Part shown: positions 8,948-17,615 of the stretch, piece by piece | Layout: every line of letters begins with the position of its first letter | Position numbering within the stretch: position 1 is the first letter of the stretch | Assembly (NCBI GenBank): GCA_024403275.1 | Contig: JAKSSD010000002.1 | Span: 1 to 64,000, forward strand | Reading direction: 5' to 3' | Length of the DNA stretch: 64,000 nt | From: Lachnospiraceae bacterium | Lineage (GTDB): Bacteria > Bacillota > Clostridia > Lachnospirales > Lachnospiraceae | Notes under the pieces: model-generated | The model's database searches: none | Seen by the model: only the letters and a program-made list of their open reading frames with translations | What the model was told of the DNA's origin: nothing | Program-made: the position numbers and the translations under genes

Positions 8948-8998
8948 ATACTACTAATTTTTTGTTTTTGTTATTGTATTTGTATATATTGCACAATA

Positions 8999-10243
8999 TC
9001 AATCTTTTCTCGCATTAGCAAGAAGTAACTTGATTCTGTTTTGCTGATTAATCTCACTTGCACTAGCATCATAATCGATTGCAATGATATTTACATCTGG
9101 ATTTCTTTCCTTAACCACTTTCATTACACCCTTACCAACAATGTGGTTTGGAAGGCATCCGAATGGCTGAGCACATACAATATTATTAGTTCCCTTATCA
9201 ATATGCTCTATCATTTCTGCAACAAGAAGCCAGCCCTCGCCCATTTTTACACCTAAATTAATGTATTCCTTACCCAATTTAACTGTGTGCTCGAATGGCG
9301 TTGGTGCTTCGAAATCGCTTTCTTCGTTAATAACCTGAATGATATCCTTTTGTTTCTTTTTAAGAAGCTTATAAGCAATCTTTAAGGCAAAAATACTCTT
9401 TTTATGAGTTCTGTACATTTCATGCTCAACAATTCTTCCATATACATAGAACATGGCAAAATCCAAAAGACCAGCCATTGAAGGTGCTGCACCCTCACTG
9501 ATAAGATAGTTTTCCAAATCTCTATTTGCCAATGGAGAGAATTTAACATAGATTTCTCCAACAATACCAACCTTAACCTTCTCTTCGTTAGTCATTGATA
9601 TAGAAGCGAAATCCTTAATAATCTCTCTGTAGGTATCTTTAATCTTATAATATGGAAGACTTCCTGGCTTGCCTAACTGTTTAACAATCTTTTCTGTCCA
9701 GTAATCAGCCTTTGCCTCAGCATCACCTTTATGAATCTCCCTTGCCTTTGTCTGGTTGGCAAGAGTCATAATTATATCTCCATATAAAACTGAGTACATC
9801 ATTCTTCTTATCATTGGAAGTGTAAGCTTAAATCCAGAGTTTTTCTCAATACCTACAAAGTTAAGAGAAATAACTGGAACATGTCCATATCCCGCTTTTT
9901 TTAGAGCTTTTCTGATAAGAGAAATATAGTTAGAAGCACGACATCCACCACCTGTCTGTGTGAAAAACAAAGCTGTTTTATTAATGTCATATTTACCACT
10001 GTTTAGTGCACTAATTAACTGTCCTACAACAAGTGTGGCTGGATAGCATGTATCATTATGAACATATTTAAGACCAGTCTCTATTACCTCTTTACCTGTA
10101 TTTTCCAACAGTTCTGCATTATATCCGTATACATTCAAAAGAGCTGCCAGCATTTTTAAGTGTCTTGGAAGCATTGTAGGAATAAGGATTTTATAATCCT
10201 TTTTCATTTCCTGGGTAAATTCCACTCTTTCTGAATCGTTCAT
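8999..10243 (-). CDS. Acyl-CoA dehydratase activase-related protein, C-terminal subunit
   Basis: The 414-residue protein corresponds to the C-terminal part of the roughly 1400-residue activase-related proteins of anaerobic Firmicutes, a domain related to the 2-hydroxyglutaryl-CoA dehydratase D component and DUF2229. Visible landmarks are KILIPTMLPRHLKMLAALL, a cysteine in HNDTCYPATLVVGQ, TGGGCRASNY and CAQPFGCLPNH, which could coordinate an iron-sulfur cluster. Its ATG directly abuts the TAA of the 981-residue gene (TAAATG), so the two products surely act together. The exact substrate is unknown. Confidence 0.75.
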   Translation of the reverse strand: MNDSERVEFTQEMKKDYKILIPTMLPRHLKMLAALLNVYGYNAELLENTGKEVIETGLKYVHNDTCYPATLVVGQLISALNSGKYDINKTALFFTQTGGGCRASNYISLIRKALKKAGYGHVPVISLNFVGIEKNSGFKLTLPMIRRMMYSVLYGDIIMTLANQTKAREIHKGDAEAKADYWTEKIVKQLGKPGSLPYYKIKDTYREIIKDFASISMTNEEKVKVGIVGEIYVKFSPLANRDLENYLISEGAAPSMAGLLDFAMFYVYGRIVEHEMYRTHKKSIFALKIAYKLLKKKQKDIIQVINEESDFEAPTPFEHTVKLGKEYINLGVKMGEGWLLVAEMIEHIDKGTNNIVCAQPFGCLPNHIVGKGVMKVVKERNPDVNIIAIDYDASASEINQQNRIKLLLANARKD

Positions 10244-13189
10244 TTACTTTCCCTCTCTCATCTCAAGTGCGCCAAGTAATGATCTCAAACGGATATTAAC
10301 GGCTGACAAGTTATTTATCTCATCAATCTTGATCTGAGTATAAATCTTTCCTTTATTTTCTAAGATTGATCTTACTTCATCTGTTGTAATGGCATCGATA
10401 CCACAACCAAATGAAACCAACTGAACCATTTCCATGTCCTTTTGTGAACATACATAATGAGCTGCTGAATATAATCTCTGATGGAAAGTCCACTGATTAA
10501 GGATGTTAGTATCAACCTTGCCTATCTTATAAGCTACAGATTCCTCTGTGATAACTGCAAATCCAAGACTTCCTGCAAGCAAATCAATTCCGTGTCCAAT
10601 TTCAGGATCAATATGATATGGACGGCCTGCCATAACCATAATCTTTTTATTAAGCTCACGGGCTCTGGCAATTATTCTCTCTGCTTCATTATAAAGATCT
10701 TTCTTATACTTATTATATTTTTCAAAGCCAGCTTTAACGGCCTCTAAATATCTCTTCTTCTTAACATCGATGAGTTCTTTAGGTATAGTCATCTCAAGTT
10801 CTCTTGCAAGTTCCTTTTCATCATTGATATTAAGGAATGGGGCAACATACATTACCTCATTAAGTACATCCATATTATCCTTAAGAAGTTCTGGATAATA
10901 AGCTACTACTGGGCAGTTATAATGATTATCACCTGCCTGCTCATCAATATTATATGTAAGACATGGAACAAAAATTGCATCCACCTTATCTTTTACAAGC
11001 TTCTCAATGTGGCCATGCATGATTTTGGCTGGATAACAAACTGTATCAGATGGAATACTATCCTGACCTAAAAGATAAGTATCTCTTGATGATAATCCCG
11101 ATAAAACAACCTTAAAACCAAGATTTTCAAATATTCCTATCCAAAGTGGTGCAAGATCATACATTCCAAGCTGTAAAGGCATACCAATAACCTTACCGCT
11201 TCCTTGTGGATTAGTAAGATTCATAAGGTAATTACGCTTATATTCGAAAAGATTAAGCTCTTCTGTGTTCTTTTCCTTAGCCTGCATCTTCTCACAACGG
11301 TTTCCGGATACATATTTTCCACCATCTGAGAATGTATTAATAGTCAAAGAACAATGATTAGTACAACCCTGACAAACTGCTGCCTTTGAAGTATGAACAA
11401 ACTTCTCAAGACCTTCAAGAGTAATAAGTTCTGACTCCTCAAGGTTAAGTCCTAAAGAATAAATCGCCGCACCGTATGCACCCATAATTCCTGCAATAGT
11501 TGGACGAACTACATTCTTACCGATTTCTTTTTCAAATGCTCTTAATACTGCGTCATTTAAGAAAGTTCCACCCTGAACTACAACATTTTCACCTAAATCC
11601 TTAGGAGAATCTGCTCTGATAACCTTATAAATTGCATTTTTTATAACTGATACAGAAATACCAGCAGATATGTTTTCTACTGAAATTCCATCCTTCTGAG
11701 CCTGTTTAATCGAAGAGTTCATAAAAACAGTACATCTGGAGCCAAGATCAACAGGTGCATTTCCCTTAATTCCAAGCTTTGCAAACTCTTTTGAATCATA
11801 TCCCATAGATTTTGCAAAAGTTTCAATAAATGAACCACAACCTGAAGAACACGCTTCATTAAGCATAATGCTATCTACTGCTTCATTTTTAATCTTGATA
11901 CATTTAATATCCTGTCCACCTATATCGAGGATGAAATCAACATTTGGAGAGAAATGCTTTGACGCCATGAAATGAGCCATAGTCTCAACAAGACCTCTAT
12001 CCACATGGAAAGCATTCTTAATAAGCTGTTCACCGTAACCAGTTACAGCTGAACCGCAGATTTTAATTCTGTCGCCGCAAATCTTTCTAACTTCTAACAG
12101 CTTCTCTTTAACAACATCAACTGGGTTGCCCTTATTAGAGTTGTAATAATACCAGAGAATATCTTTATCTTCATTAATTAATACAAGCTTTGTTGTAGTT
12201 GAACCACAGTCAATTCCAAGATATGCCTTACCTGAATATTCATTTATATCCTTAAATTCAACTGTTTCTGCAGCATGTCTTGTATTAAATTCTTCCAATT
12301 CCTCTTCGTTAGCAAATAAAGCAGGCATACTAGTAGTAACTTTCTTTGAACTAACGGTTTCTGCTAACTTTTCAATAAGGCCTTCGTATGAGTAATGCTG
12401 TTCTGTCTTCTCTGCAAAAATAGACGCTCCAAGTGCAACTGCATACAAAGCATAATCTGGAAATACTGCGTGCTCATCATCTAACTTAAGAGTATCCTTA
12501 AATGCCTTTCTAAGACCTTTGTTATAATATAAAGGTCCTCCAAGGAACATTACTTTTCCTTTAATTTTTCTACCCTGAGCAAGTCCGGCAATTGTCTGGT
12601 TAACAACTGCCATATAAATGCTGGCAGCGATATCGCTTTTTGATACACCCTGATTAATAAGTGGCTGAATATCTGTCTTGGCAAATACACCACATCTTGA
12701 AGCGATTGGATAAATCTTTTCACATTTAAGGCTTAATTCGTCAAGTTCATCAGGAGTAACATTTAAAAGTGTTGCCATCTGATCGATAAATGCACCTGTA
12801 CCACCTGCACATGTGCCATTCATTCTCTCATCAACACCACCTTTCAAGAAAATAATCTTGGCATCTTCACCACCAAGCTCTATTACTACCTCTGTTTCTG
12901 GCTCTTTCTTCTCTACAAGAGCAAATGTTGCATATACTTCCTGTACAAACTGAAGTCTGGCTATCTCAGCAACACCCATTCCGGCTGAACCAGAAATACC
13001 AATCTTAATCTTTTTCCCAGTTAAATAACTTTCTGCATCCTTTAACATAGACAATGTTTTTTGTCTAACCTGCGAAAAATGTCTCTCATATTTCTTATAA
13101 ATTACTTCTTCGCCGTCGCGAATAATTAATTTAGCTGTAGTAGAACCAATATCTATTCCTACAAGAACTTCGTTATTACTTCCTTGCAT
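10244..13189 (-). CDS. Acyl-CoA dehydratase activase (two BcrA/BadF-type ATPase domains plus DUF2229)
   Basis: The 981-residue protein has two tandem ASKHA-fold ATPase domains, one opening at VGIDIGSTTAKLII (residue 10) and the other at LGIDCGSTTTKLVL (about 322). Each carries the cluster-binding cysteine loop of activases (NGTCAGGTGAFID and NEACSSGCGSFIETF). After these come a cysteine motif CQGCTNHC, then a DUF2229 domain with DTVCYPAKIMHGH. Classical activases use ATP to drive one electron into a 2-hydroxyacyl-CoA dehydratase. Here no dehydratase subunits are adjacent, so the partner may be the downstream 414-residue protein or encoded elsewhere. Confidence 0.8.
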   Translation of the reverse strand: MQGSNNEVLVGIDIGSTTAKLIIRDGEEVIYKKYERHFSQVRQKTLSMLKDAESYLTGKKIKIGISGSAGMGVAEIARLQFVQEVYATFALVEKKEPETEVVIELGGEDAKIIFLKGGVDERMNGTCAGGTGAFIDQMATLLNVTPDELDELSLKCEKIYPIASRCGVFAKTDIQPLINQGVSKSDIAASIYMAVVNQTIAGLAQGRKIKGKVMFLGGPLYYNKGLRKAFKDTLKLDDEHAVFPDYALYAVALGASIFAEKTEQHYSYEGLIEKLAETVSSKKVTTSMPALFANEEELEEFNTRHAAETVEFKDINEYSGKAYLGIDCGSTTTKLVLINEDKDILWYYYNSNKGNPVDVVKEKLLEVRKICGDRIKICGSAVTGYGEQLIKNAFHVDRGLVETMAHFMASKHFSPNVDFILDIGGQDIKCIKIKNEAVDSIMLNEACSSGCGSFIETFAKSMGYDSKEFAKLGIKGNAPVDLGSRCTVFMNSSIKQAQKDGISVENISAGISVSVIKNAIYKVIRADSPKDLGENVVVQGGTFLNDAVLRAFEKEIGKNVVRPTIAGIMGAYGAAIYSLGLNLEESELITLEGLEKFVHTSKAAVCQGCTNHCSLTINTFSDGGKYVSGNRCEKMQAKEKNTEELNLFEYKRNYLMNLTNPQGSGKVIGMPLQLGMYDLAPLWIGIFENLGFKVVLSGLSSRDTYLLGQDSIPSDTVCYPAKIMHGHIEKLVKDKVDAIFVPCLTYNIDEQAGDNHYNCPVVAYYPELLKDNMDVLNEVMYVAPFLNINDEKELARELEMTIPKELIDVKKKRYLEAVKAGFEKYNKYKKDLYNEAERIIARARELNKKIMVMAGRPYHIDPEIGHGIDLLAGSLGFAVITEESVAYKIGKVDTNILNQWTFHQRLYSAAHYVCSQKDMEMVQLVSFGCGIDAITTDEVRSILENKGKIYTQIKIDEINNLSAVNIRLRSLLGALEMREGK

Positions 13190-13201
13190 AAAAATCTCTC
13201 T

Positions 13202-14074
13202 TTACTGTCCTATAAATTCTCTAACCTGCGGCATCATTCTCTTCGCAGTTTCTCTTCCTTCTTCGTACAAATCCTCAATTTTCTCCATATTTCTATCCAT
13301 ATGAGAAACACTGTTTTTACCACTCGGACAAATAGTTAATACTTTTCCCTCGTCTCCTAATTCTGCCGCATGCTTATACTGACCTTCCAAAAGAGGAATT
13401 CGTACTTTAATCGCTTCAAACAAAGGTTTAAAGCTTGATGGATATATTATTTTCATAAACCATATATATTTTTTCAGGTTTGAAGGCTTGTCTCCCTCAC
13501 CTTTAGTAGATAAGAAAATAATCTTTTCGCAACCCTTTTGCATTGCATGATCAATTGGAATAGGGTCTGATATAGAACCATCCATATAAAAATTTTCTCC
13601 AATTTTACATGGCTTACATATAATTGGTAACGAACAAGTAGCTTTGAATACCTGGCAATAGCTATCTACTGTCTTGTCATCTCTAAGGTATTCCGCCTTA
13701 CCTGTTGTGCAATTAGTTGCAACGACCTCAACCTCTGTTGGATTACTAAAATATTTATCTATATCGAATACTGGCTCTTTGGTAAACATATCCTTACCAT
13801 ATAATTTGTCCAGATTCATATATTGTCCGCTTCTGAAAAACTCTTTAATTCCGTAGTAAGATAATCCCTCTTTGGAAATTAGCCCTTCTTTAGTTCTTCC
13901 TTGCTGACCTGATATGAAATTACTTAACGCACTTGCACCTGCTGAAACACCACAGGCATAATCGAAACTCAATCCTTCTTCGATAAATACGTCTAAAACC
14001 CCGGCGATAAAAGCACCCCTAACGCCACCGCCTTCAAGTATTAATCCGCTCTTCATTATCTTCTTCTTTTCCAA
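13202..14074 (-). CDS. Patatin-like phospholipase / serine esterase
   Basis: The 290-residue protein has the patatin catalytic set: an oxyanion-hole loop GGGVRGAF (about 16-23), the nucleophile elbow GVSAG (about 43-47) and the catalytic aspartate in MDGSISDPIP. There is no signal peptide, so it should act in the cytoplasm or at the inner membrane face, hydrolysing acyl esters of lipids. It resembles the YjjU group. It lies 12 bases upstream of the activase gene in the same direction and may belong to that operon, although no functional link is obvious. Confidence 0.82.
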   Translation of the reverse strand: MEKKKIMKSGLILEGGGVRGAFIAGVLDVFIEEGLSFDYACGVSAGASALSNFISGQQGRTKEGLISKEGLSYYGIKEFFRSGQYMNLDKLYGKDMFTKEPVFDIDKYFSNPTEVEVVATNCTTGKAEYLRDDKTVDSYCQVFKATCSLPIICKPCKIGENFYMDGSISDPIPIDHAMQKGCEKIIFLSTKGEGDKPSNLKKYIWFMKIIYPSSFKPLFEAIKVRIPLLEGQYKHAAELGDEGKVLTICPSGKNSVSHMDRNMEKIEDLYEEGRETAKRMMPQVREFIGQ

Positions 14075-14101
14075 AATATATTTATGCTTTCACATTTAGC
14101 C

Positions 14102-14107
14102 ATTATA
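14102..14107 (-). promoter_or_regulatory. Extended -10 element for the patatin/activase operon
   Basis: The minus strand reads ATGTTATAAT, an extended -10, about 28 bases upstream of the patatin ATG. The rest of the 236-base divergent spacer (14075-14310) is very A/T-rich and includes an AATGTT/AACATT inverted repeat near 14150-14168. Confidence 0.45.
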
Positions 14108-14310
14108 ACATAATAAACCATTTAATAATGTATCATTAAAATGTTAAGAAAACATTAACTTTATTATAACACTTTAATAACTTTAATTTCTATAAACAAC
14201 CATGCCTCTTTGCCTATACTTCTCCTTTATTCTACTGATTTTTATTTATATACTTTTATAGCTTTTTAAAAACTGATAAAATAGTACTGAGCTTAATTTT
14301 AGGAGGAACT

Positions 14311-14985
14311 ATGTTTACTATTCTTATTGCCGAAGACAACAAAAACACAGCCAGACTCATGGAAGTTGTTCTTACACAGAATGGCTACAATACCTTACTT
14401 GCACCAAATGGAGAGGAAGCCCTTAAGATTCTTGATGATAATCATGTTGATTTAGTACTTCTTGATCTTATGATGCCTGTTATGGATGGTATTACTTTTA
14501 CCAGAGTTCTCAGACAATCAGGATCTCAGATTCCTATCCTTATGGTTACTGCAAAAGACAGCCAGGAAGATATTCGTCGTGGCTTTTTAACAGGAACTGA
14601 CGATTATATGATTAAGCCTATTGATGAAGTTGAAATGCTTTTAAGAATTCAGGCTCTTTTAAGAAGGGCAAGAATTGCCGTTGAACATGAACTTGTCATT
14701 GGAAATACTACACTTGATTATAATTCTTTCACCATCAAAGAAGGTGAAGAAGTATATGAAATTCCTAAAAAAGAGTTCCAAATGCTTTTTAAATTCCTTT
14801 CATTCCCTAATAAGACTTTTACCCGTCGTCAGCTTATGGAAGAATTCTGGGATTCAGAAACTCAGTCTGAAGAAAGAACAGTCGACGTTCATATTAACAG
14901 ACTCCGTGAAAGATTTAAAAATAGTCAAGATTTTGAAATTGTTACAGTACGTGGTCTTGGATACAAGGCAGTCAAGAAAGAATAA
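14311..14985 (+). CDS. OmpR-family response regulator
   Basis: The 224-residue regulator has a receiver domain with E8/D9, phospho-acceptor D52 in LVLLDLMMPVMDG and the K of IKPID, and a C-terminal winged helix ending in TVDVHINRLRERF and VRGLGYKAVKKE. A strong AGGAGG precedes the ATG. The histidine kinase gene follows 8 bases later in the same direction, so the two form an operon and a cognate pair. This is one of few gene pairs here transcribed toward the origin. The regulated genes are unknown; the neighbouring MATE exporter and patatin genes are candidates only by position. Confidence 0.92.
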   Translation: MFTILIAEDNKNTARLMEVVLTQNGYNTLLAPNGEEALKILDDNHVDLVLLDLMMPVMDGITFTRVLRQSGSQIPILMVTAKDSQEDIRRGFLTGTDDYMIKPIDEVEMLLRIQALLRRARIAVEHELVIGNTTLDYNSFTIKEGEEVYEIPKKEFQMLFKFLSFPNKTFTRRQLMEEFWDSETQSEERTVDVHINRLRERFKNSQDFEIVTVRGLGYKAVKKE

Positions 14986-14993
14986 GCAGGATT

Positions 14994-16091
14994 ATGATTA
15001 CATTTTTCAGAAAATTTATACGATTTATGCATTCTCTTATAATGAAAATGATTCGAAGCTTTACGTTTCGAATCTCTTTTTTCATGGTTTTTGCCATTAC
15101 CGTTCTTAATGTTTTAGCCGGTGGCATTATGGCTATTTTATATCAGACTCCTCTTGGTGAAAAGATGGGTCTTACTCCTCTTACACTTACCATTATAGTT
15201 TTGGCTTTTAGTTATGTATCAACTGCCACCTTCTCTATTATTTTTAATAGAAATATCACTCTGCCACTTCGTAAATTAACTCAACTTACCAAGGAGATTG
15301 AAAATGGTAATTATGATGTCGATGTTTCTGGTATTACAAACTTTTTCACAGCCAAAACAGATATCGGTGCACTAGTTGACGCTTTTGGAGATATGACACA
15401 GGAGTTATCCTCTACTGAAATCTTCCGTAAGGACTTCATTCATAATTTCTCACATGAATTTAAAACTCCTATCATTTCTATCAGTGGTTTTGCAAAACAG
15501 CTTTATAAAGGAAATCTTACTAAAGAACAGCAAAACGAATTTGTCAAAATCATTATGGATGAAAGCAATCACCTTGCTAACATGTCATCAAATGTTCTAT
15601 TGTTATCCAAACTTGAAAATCAGGAAATTATTACTGATAAAGAAACTTTCAGTCTTGACGAACAGCTTCGTACCTGTATGCTTTTGTTTGAAGAACAGTG
15701 GAGTGCTAAAAATATAAATATTGATATGGAAGATTTGGAAGAAATTGAATATTATCAAAATCCAGATCTTTTATCTCATGTTTGGATGAATATTTTAGGA
15801 AATGCAGTTAAATTTACGCCCGAATATGGCACAATCTCTGTTAAATGCAGTCGTGCTAACGATAGTATTTACGTAAGTATAGCTGACAATGGAATCGGTA
15901 TGGATAAAGAAACATCTACTCACATATTTGAGAAATTCTACCAGGGCGATACATCTCATGCTACTTCTGGAAATGGTTTAGGCTTGTCTTTAGTTAAGAG
16001 AATTGTAACTATGATGAATGGAAGAATTTCAGTTACAAGTGCAAAAGAAAAGGGCAGCACATTTATCGTGTCGCTACCCATTACTAATTAA
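14994..16091 (+). CDS. Membrane sensor histidine kinase, partner of the preceding regulator
   Basis: The 365-residue kinase has two transmembrane helices (about 27-50 and 60-83) with an extracytoplasmic loop of only about 10 residues, a HAMP linker (about 84-137), a HisKA domain with H154 in HNFSHEFKTP and an HATPase domain with N, G1 (DNGIGM), F (FEKFYQG) and G2 (GNGLGLSLV) boxes. The tiny external loop suggests intramembrane or envelope-stress sensing, as in small BceS/LiaS-like kinases, though the fold class differs. Its stop codon overlaps the convergent MATE stop at 16088-16091. Confidence 0.92.
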   Translation: MITFFRKFIRFMHSLIMKMIRSFTFRISFFMVFAITVLNVLAGGIMAILYQTPLGEKMGLTPLTLTIIVLAFSYVSTATFSIIFNRNITLPLRKLTQLTKEIENGNYDVDVSGITNFFTAKTDIGALVDAFGDMTQELSSTEIFRKDFIHNFSHEFKTPIISISGFAKQLYKGNLTKEQQNEFVKIIMDESNHLANMSSNVLLLSKLENQEIITDKETFSLDEQLRTCMLLFEEQWSAKNINIDMEDLEEIEYYQNPDLLSHVWMNILGNAVKFTPEYGTISVKCSRANDSIYVSIADNGIGMDKETSTHIFEKFYQGDTSHATSGNGLGLSLVKRIVTMMNGRISVTSAKEKGSTFIVSLPITN

Positions 16092-17449
16092 TTCTTATCT
16101 ACAATGGCTTTTCCATACCATTTTTTCCTTGCCCAATAGTACATTACTATCAGACCTCTTATACATTCGTCAGTAGCTGTTCCAATAAATACTCCAGCTA
16201 CTCCTAATCCAACTATTATACCCATCGTATAACCTATTGTAAGACCAAGTCCCCACATAGTTATTAATCCGATGATAAGTGGGAATATATAAGCTCCCGC
16301 AGCTTTCAAGCTGTTTACAAATGTCATATTCAGACATCTTCCTATTTCTACGAAAATATCTACAAACATAATCATTCTTCCAAGTTCTATAACCGCTGGA
16401 TTATCTGTAAATATACTAAGAGTATAAGGACAAAGAATCCAATTAAGTGTTGAAAGCGCTATTGTAATCGGCAACGAAACTCCAAGAGTTTGGAACACAC
16501 GCTTATATGCCGCATCTTCTTTTCCTGCACCAACCAAGTGACCTGTAATGATTTGAGTTCCCATAGCCGAAGCATTTGAGAAAATCATTGCAAAGGATAT
16601 AAGTGTCTGACAATATACCTTGGCATTTACCGCATCATTTCCCATTGAATTAATTACAGAAAGAAGACACATCTGATAGAGATTGTATGACAAGTTCTCT
16701 CCTGCTGATGGAAGACCAATCTTTATCATCTTTATAAGCAAACTGAATGGGAATGGATTCAAATACTTAAAGGACAACTTACCTATCTTTGCCATATAGA
16801 AGAATACAAGTGCCGCAATAAGTGCAAGCGTTCTAGCTGTAACTGTTGAAATCGCAACACCGGCAACACCAAGATTAAGACTCTTAAGTGGTCCGTAAAG
16901 GAACATATAGTTTCCACCGATGTTAATAACATTTACTACCAGTGAAATATACATACCAACCTTAGGATATCCATTACATCTTAATATCTGAAGCAATACG
17001 TTATATATCGCCATAAGGAAGCTTCCGCCTCCTACAATTAGAATATATGTAGATGCATATCTGCTCATTTCAGGTGTTATATTTAAAAACTTAATGAATA
17101 TAGGTCTTGCTAATACCACTCCAAGACTTAAGGTAACACCAAAAGTAGCATTTACAACTACCGCTAGTGTATAAATCATATTCATCTTGTCAAATTGCTT
17201 TGCACCTAGATACTGCGCAACTACTACAGAAGTTGCAGTTGCAATAATATTAAAGAGGATGTTAAGCATAAACATTATCTGGTTAGAGTTTCCTACGGCT
17301 CCAACAGCAAATTCATCAAAATGACTTAACATTAAAGTATCTACATTATTAAGCATTGTTCCAAGAAGCATTTCAAGGAACATAGGTCCCGCAATTAATA
17401 AAAGCGGTGTTTTTTCACTAATTTCAAAAGACTTTTTCTTACCCATCAT
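16088..17449 (-). CDS. MATE-family multidrug/Na+ or H+ antiporter
   Basis: The protein (453 residues from this start) has about 12 hydrophobic helices and the two-repeat organisation of MATE exporters, with characteristic stretches such as GPMFLEMLLGTMLNNVDTLM in the first helix and a Q-Y-L-G-A-K motif in the first cytoplasmic loop. It would export cationic drugs or metabolites against Na+ or H+. The ATG at 17447-17449 (or the next codon, also ATG) is preferred over an upstream TTG, because GAGG lies just before it. It converges on the two-component operon and its last codons overlap it by 4 bases. Confidence 0.88.
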   Translation of the reverse strand: MMGKKKSFEISEKTPLLLIAGPMFLEMLLGTMLNNVDTLMLSHFDEFAVGAVGNSNQIMFMLNILFNIIATATSVVVAQYLGAKQFDKMNMIYTLAVVVNATFGVTLSLGVVLARPIFIKFLNITPEMSRYASTYILIVGGGSFLMAIYNVLLQILRCNGYPKVGMYISLVVNVINIGGNYMFLYGPLKSLNLGVAGVAISTVTARTLALIAALVFFYMAKIGKLSFKYLNPFPFSLLIKMIKIGLPSAGENLSYNLYQMCLLSVINSMGNDAVNAKVYCQTLISFAMIFSNASAMGTQIITGHLVGAGKEDAAYKRVFQTLGVSLPITIALSTLNWILCPYTLSIFTDNPAVIELGRMIMFVDIFVEIGRCLNMTFVNSLKAAGAYIFPLIIGLITMWGLGLTIGYTMGIIVGLGVAGVFIGTATDECIRGLIVMYYWARKKWYGKAIVDKN

Positions 17450-17488
17450 AACCTCAATAAAAAATCTCTCATTTCTAAATCCCAATGA

Positions 17489-17517
17489 ATAATACTCTCT
17501 TTAAATATTATTCTCAA
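17489..17517 (-). promoter_or_regulatory. Sigma-70-type promoter for the MATE gene
   Basis: The minus strand has TTGAGA (17512-17517), a 17-base spacer and TATTAT (17489-17494), about 40 bases before the chosen start codon. Confidence 0.6.
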
Positions 17518-17615
17518 TAGTGATTAAAAAAAATGAGAGATTTGTACAATTTTCAAGTTGATTATTTTCAACTTCATTTTTTATGATTTTTTACACAAAT
17601 TCCGCGATATTTCTT

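Larger units (their letters stand above)
8579..8998 (-). other. 420-base gene-free region containing a probable RNA gene between two terminators
   Basis: No protein-coding frame is convincing here. Reading leftward it contains a 15-bp terminator hairpin closing the activase operon (8912-8947), a promoter-like pair (8901-8929), a highly structured segment (8735-8894), a second terminator (8680-8711) and the promoter of the flavoprotein gene. Confidence 0.7.
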
